64,000 nucleotides of DNA from Candidatus Obscuribacter sp. (GTDB lineage: Bacteria; Cyanobacteriota; Vampirovibrionia; Obscuribacterales; Obscuribacteraceae), in assembly GCA_016712465.1 (NCBI GenBank), contig JADJQZ010000001.1, positions 1,302,001 through 1,366,000 of the forward strand, read 5' to 3'. Positions within the stretch are counted from its first letter, which is position 1, and every line of letters starts with the position of its first letter. The notes under the pieces were generated by a model. It saw only the letters and a program-made list of their open reading frames with translations, ran no database searches and was not told the origin of the DNA. Positions 1-10,143 of the stretch are shown in pieces. Made by a program: the position numbers and the translations under genes.

Positions 1-3000
1 ATTTTTGGTAAAGCTCCAGAGATTTGGAGAGATCTTGCTCGAATTTCTTGCGCTCTTCCGGAGGCATTTCTTGATAGCGCGTGGAATAATCGCCCATGGA
101 CTTGGAATACTGTTCCAACTGGTCCTGGGTCATTTCGCCGGTGCCGTCCCAGACATTCTTGACCCACCACTTACCGAGACCATCGGCGCTCTTATAAACT
201 TCGTCGCGGGCTTCGTTGTAGGTTTCTCGGCTGGTCTGCGGACCTCTCAAATCGCGTGCAGCCATGGCTTTGTCGCTGCCGCCCAGTTCGTCCATCACAT
301 CGCCGAGCAGGCTGGTGCCGTATTTTTTCTCATAAGCATCTTTGAGACTCTGCCGGTCCTCGGGTTTGATGCCTTGCAGCACTTCCTTTATCTTGGCTTC
401 ATCGGTGCCGGCACCGAGCATGGCAGCTCTCAGCTCGTCTTCCGGCTTCATTTCGCCTTTCTGGCGGGCGATATTGAGGGCCACTTCGCGCTCTTCCTTA
501 GACATGAAGGGCAGCGTCTTCTCGGGATCTGCGATTAGTTCTTTCCAGTCCGCTTCAGTTCCTCTGCCTTTCTTCAACGCGTCATAGACACCTTGTTCGT
601 CGTCATTGAAGACGCCTTTGTAGAGTTCGGCCTTGACCGCGAAGGGAATGTGACCGGTCTCAAGCAGAGGCTTGGCGTATTGCTCTATTTCGTCGGCATC
701 AAGGGTGCGGCTCAGAGCTGACTTGAACTTCTCAGACATATCGCGGTCTTCAGGTGTCTGAGGGTTATTGAGGCGCTCGCGCAGAGTAGGATCTTTTCTG
801 AAGGCCTCTTCCATGTCGGCCACTACTTTGGCCTCATCCACGTTCATATGGGTTGAGTGCATTTCCAGTTTGGCGACGATATCAGACTCCGGTTTTTCGC
901 CTCTGGCAACGCGCTCCAGAATACGATTGGCAGCGGCCTGTTCGGAGCCGGAATCGAGTGAACTTTCCAGCGCTTCCTTCAGGTCTCTCCTGAAGGCCGG
1001 GTCTTCCCGATAGCGGCGCTGCTCATCCGGCGTCATATTTTCCAGCGCCTTAATGATGCCCTCTTCGTTATCGTTGAAGAAGCCCGATTTCTCTTGCACG
1101 GAGTCGATGACCGAACGTTGCTGAGTCTTACTTTCTTCGTAAGTTTCAGCCTGCATTTTCTTGTCGAGCACTTCCCGTGCTTGAGCCATTTCTGAGTTAC
1201 TGAGATCAATGGCCAGGGTTTGCTCTATCTGTTTCCTAAACTCCGGATCGGTCTTGAGCCTTTGCCAATCTTCTTTGGGCATGTTCTCAATGGTGGTAAG
1301 AACATCATCCATACTGTCGTCGAACATACCGCCATGGGCGGCCAGTTTAGTCACTAAACTTCCGTCCTTACCATGGTTGATAATGTCTTCCCATTTGGCT
1401 ACTTCGCGCTCATTGCCGGCGTTTTCCATAGCGCCATGCACTTTGTTGTAGTACTCAAGGCTGGCCTTGTCGCTGTCTGAAAGTGTGGTGCCCTCTCCTG
1501 CCTCTGCCAGTTTCTTACCTGCGGCGTATGACTGTCTCTCGGCTTGCGTCATCTGCCCGAGGGCTTGTTCGATGGCTTCTTCGTTGTCGCCCATCCAACT
1601 GCTGTTGTCGGCAATCTTTGTGGAGGCATCCAGCTTGCCCTGTCTGACATAATCCATGGCGTGGTCCACTTCGCTGTTGCGCGAATAGGTGGTTTCGCCG
1701 GTAGTATCATCATAGGAGACCGAGCCGAAGGCCTTCTTAACTTTATCTTCACCGCCCTCGCTGAGGAACTGGCCCTGGCTTCTGGGGATGCTCCACGGAA
1801 AGCTTCCTGGAAGATGTCGGTATTCTTCGAATCAAGACCGATTTGGGCCACGGCAAGGGTGTCGGCCGGCGTCATTTTGTCGGTGCCCTTCAGGTAGATA
1901 CCGAGGGCCTCTTTGGTTTCTTTCGGCAGATTTGGATCGTCTTTGAGAACATCCTTCAGTGATTTGCCATAGCGCTCCTGATAGGTTCTGTCCAACTCTT
2001 CTACTTGTTTGGAGTTCAAAGTCGAGATGGTGTCGCGCAGATCCTTTTCGATGTTGTTATTGGAACGAGCGCCGAGCCCCCATTCTTTGTGCTCTTCCAG
2101 GGCAACGTTGATGCGGGCGGCGTCGTCGTTGTGTCCGTCGGCCAGGTTCAGGGCTCTGGTCAGGTCGGAACCGGAAAGTTCATCACGTAATTCGTCTTTG
2201 AGGCTGATGCCGGTTCTTGCCCTGTAAGCCTCATCGATGTCCTGCAATTCTTTTTTTGTTTTGCCCTTTAACTGTTCCTCGATGGCTTTTTTGTCTGTAC
2301 CGATGCCGAGGAAACCGCCGTTGGCGGCCTGGTCGATGGCTTCGGCTGCTTTTTCCGCTCTTACCTTGTCGGCGGCCGCTTTTTCGGCAGCCGCTTTCTC
2401 CGCTGCTACTTTTTCTTCGGGCGTTTGCACTTTTTCCGGTGGGGCGGCAACCGCACTACCGTCTGCATTTTGTCGGCTTTGTTCCTGGGGAACCGGTGTT
2501 TTGCCGTCTCCCGAAGCTGTCTGTGCTGGTTCGGGCTTTTTATCCTGGGGAATTTCTAACTTCTGACCGATTTCCAGTTTGTTTGGATCGTCTAGTTTGT
2601 TATGTTTGGCTACTTCCCCTACCTTTTCGTAGAGGCGCTTGACGTAGTCTTTGTGGCTCTCGCCTTCGTTTTTAGGAAGCTGTTTCTCAACAATCTGGCT
2701 GAGGGTGTCGTCTTTCTTGACTTCGTACTTGGTGACTTCCGGTTTGGTTTCCGGGGCTGCTGCTTTAGCTTCCGGCTTTTCGCCGGCAGTTGCAGACTTC
2801 TCACCGGCGTTTCCAGTCTTGGCGCTGGTCTCTTCCGGTTTTCCGTTATCTTTTCCAGCCGGCTTCTCTGCGGTTTTTGCCGCTGCGGCGGTGGAATCAT
2901 AGAGTTCTACATGGGCCAGTCCCTGGGCAGTCTTTCCCTTATCCGTGTCCTTGATGATGGCCAGGGCTTCTGTGCCTTTGGTCTGCTGAACGATATGCGC

Positions 3001-3081
3001 CTGAGCGTTGTCGCCCCCATGGTCTTTGGGGGGCGCCGCCTCCTTGGCGTGGTCCTTCACCGCTGTTCTGTCGTCAGCCAT
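1..3081 (-). CDS. LysM protein with annexin-like repeats (3' end outside window, one-base frameshift)
   Basis: The gene starts with ATG at 3081 and reads leftward off the window edge, giving about 1025 visible residues. Residues 1-115 are charged and low-complexity with no signal peptide. Residues about 118-178 are a LysM domain (YEVKKDDTLSQIV... ending IGQKLEIPQ), a family that binds peptidoglycan-type glycans. An Ala/Lys/Glu-rich linker follows. From residue ~251 come helical repeats resembling annexin repeats: GIGTDKKAIEEQLKG...LKDELRDELSG, and most clearly at 264-430, LGAGTDEAKIKEVLQG...LLGDVMDELGG. These carry the GxGT-D signature and a downstream acidic residue as in annexin calcium sites. 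Other repeats have the form NDNEEGIIKALENMTPDE. The first frame degenerates near 1790, while the -1 frame continues the same kind of protein to the edge, so one base appears missing there. Function is unknown; calcium or membrane binding is inference. Confidence 0.8.
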
Positions 3082-3238
3082 TAATGCTCAGGGGTACGTA
3101 GTAATCCGTAACAATGTTCCCTTATATATACCTTCCCTAAACTTCGCCGGACACCATTCGTGCCGGATTTATCTTAATTGTTGGGTGCCGGCCGGTAAGT
3201 AAGGGCTATTGGTCTGGCCGTTTCGGTGTCTGTACGAC

Positions 3239-4639
3239 CTATTTTGCTGTTTGCTGCCGACTGCGAGCCTTGTGGCATTCGGCGAGGCTCTCACGGGCCG
3301 CTTTCAGATCATTGTGTTCTGCACCCAGAGTCATTTCTAGCGTTTCACGGGCGCTTGAAATCCTCGCCAGGGCGCTATCAAGGTAGCGGCTGCGTAGTTT
3401 AGGGTCGATCGCTTTGTCAGCTCTGGCAAGCAAAAGCCTGCCCAGAGCGAGTTTTGATTTGGCGGTGTCGGGATTTTGTTCGCCGAAGGTCCGTTCTCTC
3501 AGCTTTAGCGACCTCTCTAGATATTTTTCGGCGAGAGAAAAATTGCCTTGCTTCGTTTCCAGTAGGCCCAGCCCTTCCAGATATTCGCCGGCTTCCGGGT
3601 GGTCTTTCAGACCAGCGGCATGGAGGGACTGCAATGCCTGCTGGTAGTAGTCTCTTGCCTCTTCGTATTTCGCTTGCTGAGAATAGAGATTGCCCAGGTT
3701 GCCCAGCAGGATGGCAGTCTCGCGGTGATTTCTGCCAAGGGTGGAGAGGCGGATTTTGAGAGCCTGGCGCAGTTTCTCCTCACAGAGCTCGTAGCGACCG
3801 GTTTTATGATAAACAGCGGCCAGGTCACCCAGGGAATTGGCGATTTCCTCACTCTCGGGCGGAAGAATCGCCAGTCTCATTTTCAAGGCCTCATTCAGGT
3901 CAATTTCGGCGTTGGTGTAGTCTCCCAGCCAGAAGTAGAGTGCTCCCAGGTTGTTTCTGGCTGTGGCGGCTTCTCTGGCATAGGGCGAACCAGCGCCGGT
4001 TTCCTTCAGTATGGCTGTGGCATCCTTCAGGATTGGCAGCGCCTCTCTGTATTTACCTTGCTGGCGTAAGTTGTCGGCCAGAGCCAGGCTGGCTACTGCT
4101 GTGCTGGGGGCGGTTAGAGAAATTCTTTTGAAAATCTCGAGAGCCCTTCTGGCATAGGCTTCACCTGCTACATAGCAGCCGGCGCCGTCTTCAATGAGAG
4201 CAAGTTTGGACAGGCAAACGGCCAGGTCCTCCTGCTTGCCGCTTTCTCCGAGTCGGGCGGCTTCTTGGGCCAGGCGCCGGGCTTGCGAGTAGCGACCCTG
4301 GTGGCGTCCATGGTCGGCAAGATAAATGAGAGCCACGATTAAATTGCCGTTGTCTTGGCCTGGGTGGCGGCGGCTGATTGTCAGGCATTCTTGCAGAGCT
4401 TGCCCAGCCAACTGCCACTGGTCGAAAGACTCGGCCGCCAGACCAAGGCGAGCCAGAGCGGAAGCCAGGGCAATGCTTTCGGGTCTGTCCTTACGCAGCC
4501 GGCGCACTTCCTGTTGCAGGCTTTCCAGTTTATTCTCAGATTCAACGGCTTTGACGGCGTTTGTCGAGGCGGTGCTTGGACCTGTGGAAGGGCTGAGGGC
4601 CAGGAGCAGTAGCAAGGCGGAAATGCAGCTGGTTTGCAC
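3239..4639 (-). CDS. Secreted tetratricopeptide-repeat protein
   Basis: The protein is 466 residues from a GTG start preceded by GGAGG. A hydrophobic N-terminus (ISALLLLLALSPSTGPSTAS) looks like a signal peptide. The rest is a run of kinesin-light-chain-type TPRs of about 42 residues (for example LGDLAAVYHKTGRYELCEEK, LGNLGNLYSQQAKYEEARDY, LGLLETKQGNFSLAEKYLER), which are protein-protein interaction scaffolds. It lies downstream of the LysM/annexin-like gene's start on the same strand, separated by 157 bp. No enzymatic domain is visible. The partner and role cannot be told from the sequence. Confidence 0.85.
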   Translation of the reverse strand: MQTSCISALLLLLALSPSTGPSTASTNAVKAVESENKLESLQQEVRRLRKDRPESIALASALARLGLAAESFDQWQLAGQALQECLTISRRHPGQDNGNLIVALIYLADHGRHQGRYSQARRLAQEAARLGESGKQEDLAVCLSKLALIEDGAGCYVAGEAYARRALEIFKRISLTAPSTAVASLALADNLRQQGKYREALPILKDATAILKETGAGSPYAREAATARNNLGALYFWLGDYTNAEIDLNEALKMRLAILPPESEEIANSLGDLAAVYHKTGRYELCEEKLRQALKIRLSTLGRNHRETAILLGNLGNLYSQQAKYEEARDYYQQALQSLHAAGLKDHPEAGEYLEGLGLLETKQGNFSLAEKYLERSLKLRERTFGEQNPDTAKSKLALGRLLLARADKAIDPKLRSRYLDSALARISSARETLEMTLGAEHNDLKAARESLAECHKARSRQQTAK

Positions 4640-4785
4640 GGGCCTCCGCTTCCGAAAGCCTACTGTTTGGGGGGATTCGAGAAAAACGGAAAAAATTCTT
4701 GCAGTCCCCCCTAAAAAGTTCCTGCCGCCCGGTCAGGTAAGAACAATTGTCCCATTTGAATGGTTGAGTTTTTCAAGGAGCGTTT

Positions 4786-5208
4786 ATGAAAGTCGGCAAA
4801 ATAAGTCTCACCGGGCTCGCTCTTCTCACTTTGCTTGCTGTCTCACAGCTTCCCAGCCAGGCCGCTCCGATGGCTAATGGCGCCAGTCAGACTCAACAAG
4901 ATGTTGAAAGTCTGGACCGTGCGGGCTTTATGCCTGGTGGCTGGGATAGAAACGACCTGCGCACCGATGTTGAAAACTATTCTTCTGCCAATGACCAGGC
5001 TGCAACTGAAGAGAGTCTCGACCGCACTCAGTTTATGCCCGGCGGATGGGATCTAAATGACCTGCGCACCGATGTTGATAACAATTCATCAACTCAGGGG
5101 CCGAGCGTGGCTAACCAATCTCAGGCTGCAACTGAAGAGAACTTGGACCGCACGCAGTTTAGACCCGGCGGCTGGGATGGAAATGACCTGCGCACCGATG
5201 CCCCCTAG
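4786..5208 (+). CDS. Small secreted protein made of three tandem repeats
   Basis: The protein is 140 residues. ATG is preceded by AAGGAG. A clear signal peptide (MKVGKISLTGLALLTLLAVS... ending SQA-AP) should send it out of the cytoplasm. The mature part is three tandem repeats of 37-45 residues, each with the core LDRxxFxPGGWDxNDLRTD, separated by Asn/Ser/Gln/Ala-rich spacers. There are no cysteines. I do not recognise the family. The conserved PGGWD...DLRTD core, repeated with almost no change, suggests a short binding or structural module. It diverges from the TPR gene on the minus strand. Confidence 0.8.
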   Translation: MKVGKISLTGLALLTLLAVSQLPSQAAPMANGASQTQQDVESLDRAGFMPGGWDRNDLRTDVENYSSANDQAATEESLDRTQFMPGGWDLNDLRTDVDNNSSTQGPSVANQSQAATEENLDRTQFRPGGWDGNDLRTDAP

Positions 5209-5274
5209 TGCATGACCGCTGTTTCAATTGAATACATAAGATTGCCCGGGGCGGGGAATGTCTCTTAAGCATGG

Positions 5275-6432
5275 GTGAATGGAGAAGCGTGCTTGCCTGG
5301 ATTCCTGAAAGACTCTTCGGCTGGGGTGCTCATCTTTTTTGCAGTTCTCTGCGTTTGCGGCATCTGTTTGTTGAAAGGATTTTTGGGGCTCACCTTCGAC
5401 TATATCGACAGGGTGGCTACCTTCAAAGGCGCGGACGGCTCCAGGTTGGGGGCAGCCAGGGACGGCGGGGTCGATTGGTCCCCTGAACTGGCATCGCGCG
5501 ATCTGGCCTCCGTTGACGGTGAAACCGCTTTCAGTAGCAAGAGCGGTAAATTGGAGTTGGAGCGCACAGAGACTGTCATTTACCGAGAGCAGTGCCGCTT
5601 CGTGACTGAGACGATAATTGCCGGAGACCATAGTTCAGAACAGTTTGCTCGCATGCTCTCCCTGTCGATGTCTTCTAGGGTACTGCGGAGTCTGCTTTCG
5701 CCCGGTGCCGACGCGGCCGGTTCTGCTCAGCCGACGCAAAGTTCCAATTTTAAACCGGCAGATTTCTGCCAGGTCGATAATGTGAATGTGGAGCGCACTC
5801 TGTCCGGGCTCTGCCTTTGCCAGGTGCAGGGCAGCTACAGTCGTTTGCGGCAGGAACCGCCTCGTCGGTTTGAGGTGAATTATCTGGTGGCCGATAGTTT
5901 TGAGAACAAGCCAATTATTGTAGATTTGCGCTATACGGCAAATGTGGCTCCCTACTTCCATCTTGACCGTAGCATTATGGCTGCGCTCACGCACTCTTTG
6001 CGCGAGCGTTCAGCCACCGCTGCTACTGCCGCCAATCGAAGCGAGGCTGAAGGTCTTTGCCGTGACCTGGCGCAGGCTCTTGTGCTTTCTTCCAACGAGA
6101 AGTTTCGACCTTTGCTTTCCTCGTTGCGGGGCAGTCTTTCTCCTTATGTCTATGAGCAGTTGCGCGACTTTCGTTTTGGCGGTGGGTATCAGCCCGGCCG
6201 CGCATCCTACTTTACTTTCTCTCAGCGGGAGGACATCAAAGATCTGACCGTCACCATGAACGATAGTTCTCCGATCAATCCCGATTTGCTTCTGGGAAAG
6301 GTGCGAGGCAAGATTGCCGTGAGAGGCGGACCGGAGCGGTGGCGCAATTTCGGCTTTCGCTTTGTTTTTGCCCGGCGCACCGATCTTGATTCACCGGTGC
6401 TCATAGCCTTTCGCATCTTGCCGGCGGAATGA
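5275..6432 (+). CDS. Unknown single-pass membrane-anchored protein
   Basis: The protein is 385 residues with one N-terminal transmembrane segment (about residues 17-38, GVLIFFAVLCVCGICLLKGF), so most of it probably lies outside the cytoplasm. The start is uncertain: GTG at 5275 gives the longest frame, but a TTG at 5293 has a better ribosome site (GGAG). No known domain is recognised. The middle contains a few cysteines (DFCQVDNV, GLCLCQVQ) and the C-terminus is rich in aromatic and Arg residues. It lies 66 bp after the small repeat protein and could share its transcript. Confidence 0.7.
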   Translation: MNGEACLPGFLKDSSAGVLIFFAVLCVCGICLLKGFLGLTFDYIDRVATFKGADGSRLGAARDGGVDWSPELASRDLASVDGETAFSSKSGKLELERTETVIYREQCRFVTETIIAGDHSSEQFARMLSLSMSSRVLRSLLSPGADAAGSAQPTQSSNFKPADFCQVDNVNVERTLSGLCLCQVQGSYSRLRQEPPRRFEVNYLVADSFENKPIIVDLRYTANVAPYFHLDRSIMAALTHSLRERSATAATAANRSEAEGLCRDLAQALVLSSNEKFRPLLSSLRGSLSPYVYEQLRDFRFGGGYQPGRASYFTFSQREDIKDLTVTMNDSSPINPDLLLGKVRGKIAVRGGPERWRNFGFRFVFARRTDLDSPVLIAFRILPAE

Positions 6433-6519
6433 AGGTAGAAAGAGGCACTGATAATGCCGCTTCTTTTGCTTCGCGGAGTTGATGCTTGAGCTGAGAGCGG
6501 AACAGTCAGACTGTCCGGC

Positions 6520-9500
6520 TCACTCGTTCCTTTCACGGACGGGCTCTATAACTTTATCCGGCTCCCGTGCTGTATCCGGTTCTACAACAGCGTCCGGCCC
6601 TGCTACAGATTCCGGCTTCACCTTGCTCTCCCGGGGTTTCTTGTTGATTTGTGCGTAGATGGTGGGTAATAAAATCAAAGTCAGAAGAGTAGCAGTGATC
6701 AGTCCGCCCAGTACGACTGTGGCCAGTGGTCTTTGTACTTCCGCTCCGGTACCGCTGGAGGAGATTTTCGGTATCAGGGCCACCACCGCTACAAGGGCCG
6801 TCATCAGCACCGGTCTGAGGCGAACATGGGCTCCGTGCCAGGCTGCCTCCTTGACGGAGAGACCTTCTTTCTCTACCTGCATAATGTAGCTGACCATGAT
6901 CACACCATTTTGCACGGCTACGCCAAAGAGCGCAATGAAGCCGATTATGGCAGGTACGGAAAGGGTCTGATGGCTGAGGAAGAGCGCTACTATGCCGCCG
7001 ATCATGGCAAAGGGGACGTTGAGCATTATTAGCCCGGCATTTCGAATGGAGTTGAAAGAGCCGAAGAGAAGGACGAAGATGAGCACCAGCACCACCGGTA
7101 CTACTATGGTCAGACGGGCCATGGCTCTTTGTTGATTCTCGAATTGTCCAGCCCAAACAATTCTGTAGCCTTTTGGCAATACTACGTTTTGTTCTACTCG
7201 CTTCTGCGCTTCCGCTACAAAGGAGCCCAGGTCGCGACCTCTGACGTTGGCCAGTACTGCTGTTCTTCTATGACCGTCCTCTCTCATGACGCAGACGAAG
7301 CCCCGTGTTGTTTCCAGGTCGGCTAGCTGCTTCAAGGGGATGGAGGCACCAGTGGGAGTATCAACTAAAATGGATTCTATCTGTTGCGGTGTGTCACGGT
7401 AGTCTTTGTGAAAGCGCACCAATAGTCCGAAACGCTTCGCTCCTTCTAGTACTTCCGACGCTGTCTTACCGGCCAGGGCTGTTGTAATTATGTCTTGCAC
7501 ATCTTCTACATTCAAACCGTAGCGGGCAATGCTGGCTCGTTTTATATTGATGTTGAATTGCGGTAAGCCCAGCATTTGCTCTCTTTGCATGTCGGCGGCA
7601 CCGGGGATGGCGGCAACCTCGTTTTGTACTTTCTGGGCTAGATCGGCCAGGGTCTCCAGGTCTTCTCCATAGATTTTGATGCCCAGATCGGCTCGGATAC
7701 CGGCAATCAAGTCATCGATCATGTCGGCAATCGGCTGCGAGAAGCTGTACATGAGACCGGGCACGGTCTTAACCTTGGCGGCCATGGCATTGATGAGCGC
7801 TTCTTTGGAATGATAGTGCCGCCACTTTGAGTGTGGCTTTAGACCGATGAAGAAGTCTGTCGATTCAACGCCGTCCAGAGCCGGTCCTGTGTTGGAGCGG
7901 CCAGTGCGGGCGACCACCGTTTCCACTTCTTCAAAATCCAGGAGTAGCTTCTCCATGGTGACGGCCAGTCTCTCGGAATTGGAATGAGCAATACTGGCCG
8001 GCATCTTGGTGCGCAGCAAAATAGGGCCTTCATCCAGTGTGGGAATGAATTCCGAACCGAGGAAGGGCAGCAGAATAAGACTCGTGCATAGCGCTATGAC
8101 AGCTACGGTGATGGTCTTGCCCGGGTTCTCCATGGCGAACTTGAGGCTGGGGCTATAAGCTCGGGTTACAAGGTTCAGAACAGGGTTTTCCTTCTCGACT
8201 ATTTTGCCTTTCATGAACCAGTAGCAAAATAGTGGTATCACTGTCAGTGATACCAGTAGCGAGCCCAGAAGGGCGTAGATGAAGGTCAGGGCCAGGGGTT
8301 GAAACATCTTGCCCTCCACGCCTTCCAGGGTGAAGAGCGGTATGTATACCGATATGATAATGGCGATGGCGAAGACTATGGGCTTGCCTACTTCTTTGGC
8401 CGCTTCGCCGATTACTTTCAGGGCGGCGCCTCTGCTGGCTGGCTTTTCGTGAGCCAGGTGGCGGAAAATGTTTTCCACCATCACCACCCCGGCATCTACC
8501 ACGATGCCGAAGTCTACTGCACCAAGCGTCATGAGGTTGGCGGATAGTCCGCTGTATTTCATGAGAATGAAGCTAAAGAGTAAGGACAGCGGGATTATCA
8601 CGGCTACGATGAGAGCGCTGGGAATATGCAGAAGCACGGCTGTAAGGATGATGATCACCAAGCCGCCGCTGAAAAGGAGAATTTCTTTGACGGTTTCGAT
8701 GGTTTTGTCTACTAACTCCGTTTGATCGTAATAAGGCACCAGCTCCACACCGGAGGGCAGATCCCGGCGAATTTCTTCGATTTGCTCCTTAACCTTTTCG
8801 ACGGTTTCTTTGGTATTGGCTCCCTTGCGCGTCAGCACTATGCCTGTCACCACCTCGCCCTTGCCGTCATAGGATGCGGAGCCCCGTCGAAAAGCTTTGC
8901 CCACTTCCACATCGCCGATTTGACTGATTTTGATGGGAGTGCCGTTGACGGTTTTGAGCACGACATTTCTTATGTCATCCACATTCTTGATGCGCCCAAT
9001 ACCACGAATTACTACTTCCTCGCCGGCTTCTTCGATGAAGTTGCCGCCGGCATTGCTGTTGTTTTCAGAAAGTGCCAGCATGACGTCGTTGATATGAAGA
9101 TTGTAGGAGCGTAGTTGGTAGGGATTGACCAGAACCTGGTACTGCTTGACGAAGCCGCCGTAGGTTGCGATTCCCGCTACCCCCGGTACGGCTTTCAGGC
9201 GCCTGGCAATGTCCCAGTCCTGGAGGGTGCGCAGTTGGGTATTGTCCAGGTTATGCGACTGCAAGTAATACATGTAAACCTGGCTGAAACTGGATATGAC
9301 TGGACCCAGGGTTGGCGTCGGGCAGTCGGCCGGCAGGCTGGAGCGGGTTTGCAGAAGCCGTTGTTGCACCAGTTGACGGGCGAAGTAGACGTCGGTGTCT
9401 TCTTCAAAGATGGCTGTTACTACCGATAGTCCGAAGCTGGATAGCGACCGGATTTTCTTTATTTTGGGCAGACCATTGAGGGAAGTTTCGATAGGATACG

Positions 9501-9696
9501 TGATCAGCATTTCCACTTCTTCGGTAGCCATGCTCTCCGGCTCGGTGACGATTTGCACCTGCACATTGCTTACATCAGGGAAGGAATCTACGGCGATGGT
9601 AAGCATGGAAAAGACACCCATGGCGGCGATTGCCGCTGCCACCGTAGCAGTTAACAGTCTTTGCCCGAGGGCAAAGTCAATAAGTTTCTGGATCAT
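6520..9696 (-). CDS. CzcA/CusA-family heavy-metal RND efflux pump
   Basis: At 1058 residues this is a full-length inner-membrane RND transporter that exports substrates using the proton gradient. It has the twelve-helix RND plan with two large periplasmic loops, and its sequence follows the heavy-metal (HME) branch: N-terminus MIQKLIDFALGQRLLT, GGFVKQYQVLVNP in the docking region, and the TM4 proton-relay motif DFGIVVDAGVVMVE. The C-terminal tail is Pro/Glu/Asp-rich. CzcA pumps normally work with a membrane fusion protein (CzcB) and an outer-membrane channel (CzcC) encoded next door, but neither is present here. Upstream on the same strand are two small unknown genes. The metal cannot be assigned from sequence alone. 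Confidence 0.93.
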   Translation of the reverse strand: MIQKLIDFALGQRLLTATVAAAIAAMGVFSMLTIAVDSFPDVSNVQVQIVTEPESMATEEVEMLITYPIETSLNGLPKIKKIRSLSSFGLSVVTAIFEEDTDVYFARQLVQQRLLQTRSSLPADCPTPTLGPVISSFSQVYMYYLQSHNLDNTQLRTLQDWDIARRLKAVPGVAGIATYGGFVKQYQVLVNPYQLRSYNLHINDVMLALSENNSNAGGNFIEEAGEEVVIRGIGRIKNVDDIRNVVLKTVNGTPIKISQIGDVEVGKAFRRGSASYDGKGEVVTGIVLTRKGANTKETVEKVKEQIEEIRRDLPSGVELVPYYDQTELVDKTIETVKEILLFSGGLVIIILTAVLLHIPSALIVAVIIPLSLLFSFILMKYSGLSANLMTLGAVDFGIVVDAGVVMVENIFRHLAHEKPASRGAALKVIGEAAKEVGKPIVFAIAIIISVYIPLFTLEGVEGKMFQPLALTFIYALLGSLLVSLTVIPLFCYWFMKGKIVEKENPVLNLVTRAYSPSLKFAMENPGKTITVAVIALCTSLILLPFLGSEFIPTLDEGPILLRTKMPASIAHSNSERLAVTMEKLLLDFEEVETVVARTGRSNTGPALDGVESTDFFIGLKPHSKWRHYHSKEALINAMAAKVKTVPGLMYSFSQPIADMIDDLIAGIRADLGIKIYGEDLETLADLAQKVQNEVAAIPGAADMQREQMLGLPQFNINIKRASIARYGLNVEDVQDIITTALAGKTASEVLEGAKRFGLLVRFHKDYRDTPQQIESILVDTPTGASIPLKQLADLETTRGFVCVMREDGHRRTAVLANVRGRDLGSFVAEAQKRVEQNVVLPKGYRIVWAGQFENQQRAMARLTIVVPVVLVLIFVLLFGSFNSIRNAGLIMLNVPFAMIGGIVALFLSHQTLSVPAIIGFIALFGVAVQNGVIMVSYIMQVEKEGLSVKEAAWHGAHVRLRPVLMTALVAVVALIPKISSSGTGAEVQRPLATVVLGGLITATLLTLILLPTIYAQINKKPRESKVKPESVAGPDAVVEPDTAREPDKVIEPVRERNE

Positions 9697-9756
9697 TTTA
9701 AGTTTGCTACCCTGAGATTGGGACGGAAACGAGACTATGCCGCGTCTTATCAGGGT

Positions 9757-10137
9757 TTAAAGCAAGAGTTGTCGGTTTTGAAGATAGAGAGGGCTTAGCC
9801 TGGAGTTCTGGCAAAAATCCGACCAGTTAAGAGGCCGGGCCTTGTCTGAAAAAATCCGCCGACAGAGCCAGAAAAATAAACAGGCGAGCCCGGCCAGCAA
9901 GGACGGTAAAGACTGCCAGTCGCTGCTAAATCTGCCTGTTACGGCGGTGTGTTTGATAGCTCGGCTTGGCAGGAACGGGTCGAAAGTGACGATGTCTTCC
10001 AGGTCGGTATCCTGCATATCCTCCAGGCGTTCTGGGTTGAGAATGGTGGCAGATTGCAAACCGACAACGAGGGAGTAAGCCTGAGCGTAGAGCATCAAGC
10101 TGAGAAAAAGAGTTAGCAATAGCTTCCTGAAAGACAT
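9757..10137 (-). CDS. Small membrane or secreted protein of unknown function
   Basis: The protein is 126 residues. The N-terminus (MSFRKLLLTLFLSLMLYAQAYS) is a signal peptide or membrane anchor, and a second hydrophobic stretch (LPSLLAGLACLFFWLC) lies near residues 77-92, followed by a basic tail. The region between is acidic (MQDTDLEDIV). It starts 6 bp after the stop of the preceding minus-strand gene and lies 60 bp upstream of the RND pump, so all three may be co-transcribed. A role as pump accessory is possible but has no domain support. Confidence 0.6.
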   Translation of the reverse strand: MSFRKLLLTLFLSLMLYAQAYSLVVGLQSATILNPERLEDMQDTDLEDIVTFDPFLPSRAIKHTAVTGRFSSDWQSLPSLLAGLACLFFWLCRRIFSDKARPLNWSDFCQNSRLSPLYLQNRQLLL

Positions 10138-10143
10138 CGGCGA

